Assembly (NCBI GenBank): GCA_016764435.1
Contig: JAESRX010000067.1
Span: forward strand, 1-59,664
Direction of reading: 5' to 3'
Length of the DNA: 59,664 bases
Origin: Flavobacteriaceae bacterium
Lineage (GTDB): Bacteria; Bacteroidota; Bacteroidia; Flavobacteriales; Flavobacteriaceae
Shown: piece by piece, positions 8,545-15,507 of the stretch
Layout of the letters: each line of letters starts with the position of its first letter
Numbering within the stretch: the first letter of the stretch is position 1
The notes under the pieces: model-generated
Told to the model about the DNA's origin: nothing
Databases searched by the model: none
The model's input: only the letters and a program-made list of their open reading frames with translations
Program-made: the position numbers and the translations under genes

Positions 8545-8577
8545 TTTTTTCGGTTTTCGTTTTCATTCTGTTTTTTT

Positions 8578-8660
8578 GACTTGTTGCCAACACCCGTATA
8601 TCTATAATAGTCTTGTTAGAGTTGACGATATATCTAACATATCTAGAGTAATACGAGCGA
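8578..8660 (-). other. Putative attI-like insertion site between recombinase and cassette C1
   Basis: Directly after the recombinase stop lies an imperfect palindrome. GTTGCCAAC (8583-8591) closes cassette C1. CGTATATCTATAATAG is related to the left arm of the attC-like sites. TTGTTAGA and TCTAACA form an inverted pair, and TAATACG mirrors CGTAT. The site is shorter and less regular than the 123-bp sites, as expected for the primary site next to an integrase. Its role is inferred from position. Confidence 0.5.
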
Positions 8661-9779
8661 TTAATTATTTTTTTCGTTAAATATATTCAAATTTTTTAAG
8701 TTTTCAAGTGGTCCTTTGATTTTTTTGTTATTTATTTCAATTGTTTTGGTGTAAATCTCAGTGGTTTTGGGAGAGGCATGTCCTAACATATTCTGTACAT
8801 GTCGCATACTTACCTGATTCATGATGCAGTGTGTAGCGAATGAGTGTCTTAATGTGTGGACGGTGGCCCATGGATTTACGTTGGCATCCTTCACTGCTTT
8901 TCTAAATATATTCCGAATACTGCTTTGTGAATATTTTCCACCTGTCTGTCCTTCGAATAACCAGTAGGAGGGACGGTACTCCTTATAATACATCCTTAAT
9001 AATGGAAGTAAGGTTGGGGATAAAATAGTTTTTCGATCCCTTTTTCCCTTACTGTCTTTTACAAAAATATAACCATCAATCGAATTGATATCGTCGATTC
9101 TTAGGCTTACTGCTTCGCTTATTCGTAATCCAGCGCTATAAATAGTCCATAAAATAGCTTTGTGCTTTATGTTTTCAGGTGCATTTAAAATAAGTGCAAC
9201 TTCCTCTTCGCTTAAAACATTGGGAATTTGAATGGATTTCTTCGGACGTTCTATATCATAAAACTCTGTTGGTTTTTTTAATACATGCTCGTAATACGCC
9301 TTAATGGCATTGATAATTTGATTTTGCATACTCTCAGAAATTCCGTTTTTCTTAATCAATTCATAGATAAACCCTTCTATTTCATATTTAGTGATTTGGT
9401 TCACATCTCTTGAACTAAACTTTGCTAAAAATAACGAAAACATGCGTTTGTATGTTCTTATAGTAGCAGGGCTGTAGCGTTTTAAAATAAGTGTTTTCTC
9501 AAGTTCTAAAAGTTCGTCTGCTTGTTTTTCTTTTAGTACAACTATTGGTAAAGGAATTGGTAGATTACCTTGATTTAATACAGCAGATTTACCACAAACC
9601 GCAATTAATAATTTCATGTTTTCTGTGGTATTTATAATGGACCATAATTTCTGGTTGGGATGCCAAAAAGAGCTGTTAATTTCTTTTATTTTTTCACGAA
9701 TATGCTTTAAAATATAGGGGATTTTGAATTTTATCCGTCTCGCATTTTTTTCAGGTATGTAAATTTCTATTGTGTCCAT
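8661..9779 (-). CDS. Tyrosine recombinase of the cassette array (not IntI type)
   Basis: A 372-residue tyrosine recombinase with a complete active site: R219 (SAGLRISEA), a beta-hairpin Lys region at about 243-249 (KGKRDRK), H308 and R311 (HTLRHSFATH), H334 (LGHASPKTTEIY) and Y343. The core-binding domain is about 95-190. It is preceded by some 90 extra residues (HPNQKLWSI) found in many Bacteroidota phage-type integrases, so it is longer than XerC/D. The R219-H308 distance is 89, close to XerD (96) and far from IntI1 (131), so the IntI insertion is absent. It is transcribed in the same direction as the cassettes, which start right behind it. Confidence 0.9.
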   Translation of the reverse strand: MDTIEIYIPEKNARRIKFKIPYILKHIREKIKEINSSFWHPNQKLWSIINTTENMKLLIAVCGKSAVLNQGNLPIPLPIVVLKEKQADELLELEKTLILKRYSPATIRTYKRMFSLFLAKFSSRDVNQITKYEIEGFIYELIKKNGISESMQNQIINAIKAYYEHVLKKPTEFYDIERPKKSIQIPNVLSEEEVALILNAPENIKHKAILWTIYSAGLRISEAVSLRIDDINSIDGYIFVKDSKGKRDRKTILSPTLLPLLRMYYKEYRPSYWLFEGQTGGKYSQSSIRNIFRKAVKDANVNPWATVHTLRHSFATHCIMNQVSMRHVQNMLGHASPKTTEIYTKTIEINNKKIKGPLENLKNLNIFNEKNN

Positions 9780-10671
9780 AAATAAACTATTATTATACGG
9801 TTTTTACTAAGATAGTGTTTTAAAACGATTGTTTTTCTTGAAAATAATTATTTAAACGTTTTAACCGTTAAAAACGTTTAAATGCGTAACTTGCATAAAA
9901 ACACGTCATTACATTGCTTTTTTTTGTGCATATTTTAAAGGAGAATAAAGAATAGTATCTTTTTTGTGTGATTTTTCTCAAAAAAATAATTAGGGAGCCT
10001 GACTGCCATAAAAATTTTAATCGCTAGCTCGTTGCTTGTTTTTTTAATCAATTAAGACTATAAAGTTTCATAGAATACCTACATAAACAATAACGAAGTC
10101 AATTTTATACAAACCGATAAGCTATAAGTCATGCGTACCGCAGAAAACAGCCATAGAAAAGATACATAAACAATAACAAAATCAGCAACTAATCAGTTTG
10201 CCTATTTAAATAAAAAAACAATATATGATATTGATTAGAAGCCGATTAAGATCTCGTTTTTGAAATAATAAAAACTGAAATAAAACTTTAATAGAAATAA
10301 AAATACACTGATAATTAGTGCTTTATGTGTTTTTCAGTAAAAGAACGAATGAATTTCTAAATTCACAGAAACATATAAATTAATAAAATATACTGATTAT
10401 TAGTTATTTGACCTAACTGATTAGTTACAAAATGAGTTATAGATTTAGAGGATATCGTTTATTTTTTGTCTCTGTTGATTTATAAGTTGAATTCAGCAGT
10501 GCTTACATGTGATGCAATTAATAAGCAGTTGTTTTAATCAATATGTTTATCATTTTTAAAAGAAAAAAAGGAATGAATACCTTGAAAAATAGCATAAAAA
10601 CAACGGGTAACTAACTAGCGAACGGACTAACTAACTCAATATAAAAAAACACAAACGACAAATCATAAATT
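9780..10671. other. Gene-free AT-rich region upstream of recombinase
   Basis: About 890 bp with no convincing ORF. It contains a direct repeat ACATAAACAATAAC (near 10081 and 10164), several copies of a TGATTATTAGTTA-like word (10300-10430) and CTAACTAACTAG / ACTAACTAACTC words near 10610-10636. It should hold promoters for the recombinase (minus) and the zinc-ribbon gene (plus), but I see no clean TAnnTTTG box next to either start. Confidence 0.5.
10013..10027 (+). repeat. 15-nt direct repeat shared with the left end of the array
   Basis: AATTTTAATCGCTAG here is identical to 117-131. It is followed by CTCGTTGC, resembling the GTTGCC core that follows the left copy. The pair brackets the array and recombinase. 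It may mark an element boundary or a stray half-site; by itself a 15-mer match in AT-rich DNA is only suggestive. Confidence 0.35.
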
Positions 10672-11037
10672 ATGAAAACCTGTAAAATTTGTTCAACAGA
10701 AATTGTAGGTAGGACTAATAAAATATTTTGTTCCATCAAATGTAAGAATTATTACCATACAAATCTGCGGCGTGTAACCAAAGACATGTGTACAGATATT
10801 GATCGTATTTTACATAGGAATAGATCTATATTGTTGGAAGTGATGGGGAAGAATCTAAGCCGAAAAAAAGTAACACGTTTACGCTTAGATAAGAAAAAAT
10901 TCAACTTTAAATACAGTACCCATTCGTATACAAATTCTCAAGGTAAAACCTATCGTTATTTATACGATTTTGGTTGGATGGAATTTACAGATCAAGAAGT
11001 CATCATTATTCGGGTGAATTACCAACGAAAAAAATAA
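10672..11037 (+). CDS. Small zinc-ribbon protein of unknown function
   Basis: A 121-residue basic protein. The N-terminus has CKIC...FCSIKCKNYYH, a CxxC...CxxxC treble-clef-like zinc site at residues 4-24, followed by a basic helix and a C-terminal segment rich in aromatic residues (YRYLYDFGW). Similar short proteins with this N-terminus are common in flavobacteria. DNA or RNA binding is plausible, but no function is known to me. It stands alone between the cassette array and the cobalamin locus, on the opposite strand from the recombinase. Confidence 0.75.
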   Translation: MKTCKICSTEIVGRTNKIFCSIKCKNYYHTNLRRVTKDMCTDIDRILHRNRSILLEVMGKNLSRKKVTRLRLDKKKFNFKYSTHSYTNSQGKTYRYLYDFGWMEFTDQEVIIIRVNYQRKK

Positions 11038-11102
11038 TAGTACAGCCTGTGATGGCTTCCCTATTTTATTCCCTTTTCCCTGTCCAAATTCCAAGTAATA
11101 CG

Positions 11103-11110
11103 TATATTTG
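11103..11110 (+). promoter_or_regulatory. Bacteroidota -7 element (TATATTTG) before cobQ
   Basis: TATATTTG fits TAnnTTTG, about 70 bp upstream of the cobQ start. No clear TTG -33 partner is seen. No riboswitch is visible in this leader, so the first cobalamin operon may be controlled differently from the second. Confidence 0.45.
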
Positions 11111-11180
11111 CCCTCAAATTATAAAAGGTTCGATATTGACATCATCCCAGTAGTAGCGAGTCCTCTAAAATCAATAGTGT

Positions 11181-12641
11181 ATGAAAAGCCCCATAATGTT
11201 TGTAGGGACGGGTTCTGATGTAGGAAAAAGTATCATTACCGCAGGGATGTGTAGGATTTTTAAACAGGACGGACATAAGCCCGCTCCGTTTAAAGCCCAA
11301 AACATGTCGCTCAATAGTTTTGTGACCCCAGAAGGCCTAGAGATAGGTAGAGCACAAGCCGTACAAGCCGATGCTTGTGGCATTCCCTGTACCACAGAAA
11401 TGAATCCTATCTTACTAAAACCAACGTCGGACAAGTCGTCACAAATAGTCTTGCATGGTAAACCTGTAGGTAATAAAACGGCCAAGGATTACTTCCTAGG
11501 AAACGACAAAGAAAACTTATTTATAGAAGCACAGAAAGCGTTTACATCGCTGAGTGAAAAACACAACCCAATTGTATTAGAAGGAGCGGGGAGTATTTCC
11601 GAACTCAATCTTAAACACAGGGATATTGTAAACATGCGCATGGCTAAATTTGCCAAAGCAGCTGTATATTTAGTCGCAGACATAGACAAAGGAGGTGTTT
11701 TTGCTAGTGTGTATGGAACCATTGCTTTGCTGGAACCTTGGGAACGAGATTTGGTAAAGGGAATCATTATCAATAAATTTAGAGGAGACATCAACTTATT
11801 TACAGAAGGTCGAAAAAAACTGGAGGAACTCACCGGTATTCCTGTCATAGGGGTAGTACCTTATGCCTCGGATATATACATCGAAGATGAAGATTCTGTA
11901 GCCTTAGAACAAAAAAATAAGGAAGGTGTTTCCGGTAAAATTAATATTGCTGTGGTACTATTACCCTATATGTCTAATTACACAGATTTTAATTTATTGG
12001 AGCGTGATGCACGTGTACACTTATATTATTCCCAAGATCCAAAAGAAATTTCATCCGCCGATATTATAGTACTTCCTGGGACTAAAAACACGATTTCAGA
12101 CTTGCATTTTTTACGTAAAAAAGGCCTTTCAGTGGCTATTTTAAATGCCGTAGATGCAGGTAAAAAGGTGATAGGTATCTGTGGTGGCTATCAAATGATG
12201 GGGACTGAAATCAGTGATCCTCACGGAGTAGAAGGGAATGCTGTAACGGTTCCTGGTTTAGGAATTATTCCTATGAAAACGATCTTGTCTAAGGAGAAAA
12301 CAACTGTTCAACGTACTTTTAAGTTTAAAAATTACAAGGAGGATTGTCAAGGTTATGAAATTCACATGGGGGTTTCTAAGTGCGAAACACTACCGTTTTT
12401 AAATACCTTAGATAATTCGACAGAAGGGACGCTCTTAAATCAAGGTTGCTGGGGAACATATATGCATGGTATTTTTGATAATAAAGTAGTAATAGACGAT
12501 CTATTAGGCAGCAGTTCTAAAGCGGATGCCCTAAGTTATGAAGATTTTAAAAACGAAAACTTTGATAAATTAGCGGCTTTACTTAGAAGTTGCTTAGATA
12601 TAGACCAAATGTATTCTCAAATTTCGATTCCCAATGATTAA
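11181..12641 (+). CDS. cobQ: Cobyric acid synthase (glutamine-dependent amidase)
   Basis: Amidates the b, d, e and g carboxylates of adenosylcobyrinic acid a,c-diamide. The 486-residue length is typical. The N-terminal P-loop is GTGSDVGKS (residues 9-17), with NPILLKP and EGAGS as in CobQ/CbiP. The class I glutamine amidotransferase domain follows, with nucleophile Cys in GICGGYQ (about 333) and the catalytic His in YMHGIFD (about 428). It is the first gene of a four-gene run with overlapping starts (the next ATG lies inside its last codons). The start ATG at 11181 gives the canonical N-terminus. Confidence 0.95.
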   Translation: MKSPIMFVGTGSDVGKSIITAGMCRIFKQDGHKPAPFKAQNMSLNSFVTPEGLEIGRAQAVQADACGIPCTTEMNPILLKPTSDKSSQIVLHGKPVGNKTAKDYFLGNDKENLFIEAQKAFTSLSEKHNPIVLEGAGSISELNLKHRDIVNMRMAKFAKAAVYLVADIDKGGVFASVYGTIALLEPWERDLVKGIIINKFRGDINLFTEGRKKLEELTGIPVIGVVPYASDIYIEDEDSVALEQKNKEGVSGKINIAVVLLPYMSNYTDFNLLERDARVHLYYSQDPKEISSADIIVLPGTKNTISDLHFLRKKGLSVAILNAVDAGKKVIGICGGYQMMGTEISDPHGVEGNAVTVPGLGIIPMKTILSKEKTTVQRTFKFKNYKEDCQGYEIHMGVSKCETLPFLNTLDNSTEGTLLNQGCWGTYMHGIFDNKVVIDDLLGSSSKADALSYEDFKNENFDKLAALLRSCLDIDQMYSQISIPND

Positions 12642-13653
12642 CGGCCACGGAGACGATCTTCATAATTTTAAAGGGGAGATACGCTATAATTTTAGTTCTA
12701 ATGTGTATTATAAAGGATGTAATCCTCGATTATTGCAACATTTAGAAAAAAACGTACATCAGATTCAAAATTATCCCTCGCCAGTAGCAGCCGAATTGAA
12801 TGTATTGGCAGGTCAATATTTGGGTTTAGATCCCAATCAGTTTTTATTTGGAAATGGCGCCACGGAACTATTTTATCTAATTGCGCAATGTTTTCGAGGA
12901 CAGAAAGCCATCATTGTGGGGCCTACATTTGCCGAATACGAAGATGCGTGTAAAATGCATCAGGTAGATATCACTTTTATAACAAGAGAAGCTGTTTTAG
13001 AACAATCATTTAGAACGGATGCAGCGCTATTGTTTATTTGTAATCCTAACAATCCTGATGGTAAGGTTGTTAGTACTAACTCAATAGTGTCAATTTTAGA
13101 AAACAATCCTAATACACGTATCGTTGTAGACGAAGCTTATAATGAATTTACAAATGCGGTGAAATCTGTCATGCCACTAGTGTCTAAATATAAGAATTTA
13201 ACCATTATACGTTCCTTGACTAAAACCTTTGCCATTCCAGGGTTACGATTGGGGTATCTTGTTTCAAATACTGTTTTTGTGAAGGACTTATTGGCCTATA
13301 AATTACCATGGACCGTGAATAGTTTGGCCATTGCTTCTGGACGGTATATTTTTGAAAACTACCAGGAACTTTGTTTTGATTTAGAGGAGTTATTAGAAGA
13401 AACAGCAGTCTTTAAAAGTCAATTAAATGCTTTAAAAGGATTTTCTGTAGAAAAAGGCGATACAACCTATTTCTTGTTGTCTGTGGCAAAAGGAACAGCA
13501 ACAGCATTAAAAAAACACTTGGCAAACACACACGGAATATTAGTGAGAGATGCTACTAATTTTACAGGACTAACGGGGGAATATATTCGTGTTTCTATTC
13601 AGTATCCCAAAGCGAATACCGCCTTGATAAACGCATTACAATTATGGAATTAA
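12634..13653 (+). CDS. cobD: L-threonine-O-3-phosphate decarboxylase-like PLP enzyme
   Basis: A 339-residue fold-type I PLP enzyme of the histidinol-phosphate aminotransferase family. Conserved pieces are GNGATELFY near 75, CNPNNPDG near 135, DEAYNEF near 170 and the PLP lysine in SLTKTFAIPGLRLGY (about 196). Among cobQ and cbiB the natural role is CobD (CobC in Pseudomonas), making (R)-1-amino-2-propanol phosphate. It overlaps cobQ by 8 bp and cbiB by 10 bp. A true histidinol-phosphate aminotransferase is less likely given the context. Confidence 0.88.
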   Translation: MINGHGDDLHNFKGEIRYNFSSNVYYKGCNPRLLQHLEKNVHQIQNYPSPVAAELNVLAGQYLGLDPNQFLFGNGATELFYLIAQCFRGQKAIIVGPTFAEYEDACKMHQVDITFITREAVLEQSFRTDAALLFICNPNNPDGKVVSTNSIVSILENNPNTRIVVDEAYNEFTNAVKSVMPLVSKYKNLTIIRSLTKTFAIPGLRLGYLVSNTVFVKDLLAYKLPWTVNSLAIASGRYIFENYQELCFDLEELLEETAVFKSQLNALKGFSVEKGDTTYFLLSVAKGTATALKKHLANTHGILVRDATNFTGLTGEYIRVSIQYPKANTALINALQLWN

Positions 13654-14582
13654 CTTTTTTATACATACTAATCGCTGGTTTTGTACTGGATTTATGCTTG
13701 GGAGATCCTAAGTGGTTGCCTCATTTAATTGTGGGTTATGGTAATTTGATAGGGAAAGGAGAACAACTTTTAAATAGAGGGAATTATCGCTTTGTAAAAG
13801 GAATGTTTTTAACGGTTCTATTGGTAGGTGCGAGTGGGGGACTTCCCTTTATTTTCATCAACTATTTAAGAAGTGAATCTTGGATGTGGGATGAAGTGAT
13901 TGTGTCAACCATCGCAGTTTTTTATTGCTTGGCAAATAAAACGTTAGTGCAAGAAGGGAAGGCTGTAATTCGCGAATTAAATGAACACGGAATTGAAGCG
14001 GGTAGAAAACGCCTGTCTTGGATTGTTGGGAGAGACACCTCTGAATTAAATGCACAGCAAATCATGAAAGCAACTTTTGAGACCATGTCAGAAAATTTAA
14101 GTGATGGGATCATCGCGCCTTTATGTTGGTTCGCCTGTTTAGGAGTTCCGGGAATCATGGCTTATAAGATGATCAATACCTTTGATTCAATGATCGGCTA
14201 TAAAAACGAACGCTATGAACAATTCGGTAAATTTGCGGCCATTTTAGACGATGTGGTAAATTTTATTCCTGCCAGAATTACTGCGGTATTGATCTTATTA
14301 GTTAAAGGGAAATTAAATGGGCTAAGCATGGTGTTTACGGAAGGAAAAAAGCATAGCAGTCCTAACGCGGGGTATCCGGAAGCAGCCTTGGCTTTTGTAC
14401 TAGACTGTCAGTTTGGTGGTCCGAATTTTTATGGTGGAAAAATCTATAAAAAACCGTTTATAGGGGCTAATAATAGAGCGTTATTAAGCGATGAAATAAA
14501 CAACGTAGCTGTTATAAACTATTCCGTAAGCATCTTATTTGTTCTTATTATTACGCTTGCTTATTTAGGGTTTCAATGCTAA
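13644..14582 (+). CDS. cbiB: Adenosylcobinamide-phosphate synthase
   Basis: An integral membrane enzyme that joins adenosylcobyric acid to aminopropanol phosphate. The 312 residues carry the family marks GDPKWLPHLIVGYGNLI near the start, ETMSENLSDGIIAPL near 150, MINTFDSMIGYKNERYEQFG near 180 and SPNAGYPEAALA near 240, with four or five membrane segments. It overlaps both neighbours, so it is co-translated with cobD and the P-loop gene. CobU/CobP, which would act next, is not in the window. Confidence 0.93.
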   Translation: MELTFLYILIAGFVLDLCLGDPKWLPHLIVGYGNLIGKGEQLLNRGNYRFVKGMFLTVLLVGASGGLPFIFINYLRSESWMWDEVIVSTIAVFYCLANKTLVQEGKAVIRELNEHGIEAGRKRLSWIVGRDTSELNAQQIMKATFETMSENLSDGIIAPLCWFACLGVPGIMAYKMINTFDSMIGYKNERYEQFGKFAAILDDVVNFIPARITAVLILLVKGKLNGLSMVFTEGKKHSSPNAGYPEAALAFVLDCQFGGPNFYGGKIYKKPFIGANNRALLSDEINNVAVINYSVSILFVLIITLAYLGFQC

Positions 14583-15106
14583 AAAAATACATTATTACGG
14601 GGGCTCCTGGTACCGGGAAATCTACCTTGATAAAGGGCTTGCAATCTAAAGGTGTCCTCTGTGGAGAAGAAGTTTCTAGAGCTATTATTATTCGTGAACA
14701 ATTCGCTAAAGGGGATGGCATGCCATGGAATAACATGGAGCGCTTTAGTCAATTAGTCTTTGAGGAAACGATGCTTCGGTTTAAGACTCAAAAAAACACA
14801 GTCATCTGTGACCGTAGCTTGGTGGATATCATTGCCTATTTAAAACATGCACAAATGGAGGTTTTGAAGCCTCTAGATAATATTGATTTTCATCAATATT
14901 ATCATGAAAAAGTATTTGTAGCCAGTCCGTGGGCAACCATTTACAAGACGGATCCACAACGGCCTGAACCTTTTCAAGCACAATTGGCATTGTCTAAAAT
15001 AATTGAAAGCGTCTATCTGTCCTATGGCTTTACACTTTGTTATCTGCCATGCGTTACCGTGGAAGAGAGAATCTCTTTTGTAATGGACGAATGCTCCTTT
15101 TCCTAA
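14576..15106 (+). CDS. P-loop ATPase/kinase of AAA_28 (NadR kinase-like) family in the cobalamin operon
   Basis: A 176-residue protein with Walker A GAPGTGKST (9-17), then GEEVSRAIIIREQ, PWNNMERF and a DRSLVD motif (about 82-87), matching the AAA_28 group of small P-loop kinases related to NadR and thymidylate-kinase-like enzymes. It overlaps cbiB by 7 bp, so it is a member of the operon. Its substrate is not known. Position makes it a candidate for the missing adenosylcobinamide kinase step or for threonine kinase; it shows none of the CobU motifs. Confidence 0.8.
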   Translation: MLKKYIITGAPGTGKSTLIKGLQSKGVLCGEEVSRAIIIREQFAKGDGMPWNNMERFSQLVFEETMLRFKTQKNTVICDRSLVDIIAYLKHAQMEVLKPLDNIDFHQYYHEKVFVASPWATIYKTDPQRPEPFQAQLALSKIIESVYLSYGFTLCYLPCVTVEERISFVMDECSFS

Positions 15107-15216
15107 ACGATTTCCACTACTTTTTCCTGACATTTATCATGTGAAGCCTAGTCTGTACTTGATATTCAGAGATTTAAAAAAGATATCTTTTCTTAGTCCA
15201 TTATTTAGAAATCATC

Positions 15217-15224
15217 TAAATTTG
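15217..15224 (+). promoter_or_regulatory. Bacteroidota -7 element (TAAATTTG) before the cobalamin riboswitch
   Basis: TAAATTTG fits TAnnTTTG and lies some 7-14 nt before the first paired base of the riboswitch, the right distance for a transcription start. No obvious TTG -33 box is present. Confidence 0.6.
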
Positions 15225-15230
15225 TACTGC

Positions 15231-15405
15231 TATTGGTTGCTGTTTCTAACAACATTGAAACGGCATTAAAATGGGAATCTTGTGTAAATCAAGAACTGTA
15301 CCCGCAGCTGTAAACTCTAAAAAAAAGCTTTTAACACCTTTGTCACTGTCATATTGATGGGAAGACGTTAAAAGTAGAGTGAGTCAGAAGACCTGCCTAT
15401 AAGCA
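15231..15405 (+). promoter_or_regulatory. Cobalamin (adenosylcobalamin) riboswitch
   Basis: Conserved blocks occur in the right order: AAAATGGGAATC (15269-15280), GAACTGTACCCGCAGCTGTAA near 15293-15313, TGTCACTG near 15341, GATGGGAAGACG near 15356 and the B12 box AGTCAGAAGACCTGCCT (about 15383-15399). It precedes the TonB receptor by about 100 nt and so should shut down receptor and cobalamin synthesis genes when cobalamin is plentiful. No strong intrinsic terminator follows, so control of translation is more likely than attenuation. Confidence 0.95.
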
Positions 15406-15507
15406 AATTAAATATTTACTAAACTTTCGGGATAAAGGTTAGAGTGTTTGTGGTTCACCTTCGTGTAAAACTTCCTCTTTTTTTGAATCCTGAGCAACAA
15501 AGAAAGA

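Larger units (their letters stand above)
1..10030 (-). mobile_element. Integron-like gene-cassette array with its own tyrosine recombinase
   Basis: Six cassettes on the minus strand follow a tyrosine recombinase. Boundaries from matched terminal inverted pairs are: C1 5870-8591, C2 4846-5752, C3 4104-4728, C4 2411-3929, C5 1893-2293, C6 143-1715. Each cassette starts GTTR and ends YAAC on the gene strand, and the 5-7 bases beyond the core match only within the same cassette (GTTAGCATAA/TTATGCTAAC for C2, GTTATGGGC/GCCCATAAC for C3, GTTATACCC/GGGTATAAC for C5, GTTGCCAGTA/TACTGGCAAC for C6). The palindromic sites between cassettes are related in sequence. This is seen directly. That cassettes are excised and inserted by the recombinase is inference from integron biology. 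The array probably continues left of the window. Confidence 0.8.

Noticed and set aside
1..8600. CRISPR array or transposon inverted repeats as explanation for the repeats in the first 8.6 kb
   Set aside because: Spacing is irregular and units are long palindromes. Terminal pairs change from cassette to cassette, unlike CRISPR repeats or the fixed ends of one transposon family.
8661..9779. Calling the recombinase IntI and the array a standard chromosomal integron
   Set aside because: The R-to-H spacing of 89 leaves no IntI insertion, the cores do not fit GTTRRRY/RYYYAAC, and gene orientation differs. I keep the term integron-like.
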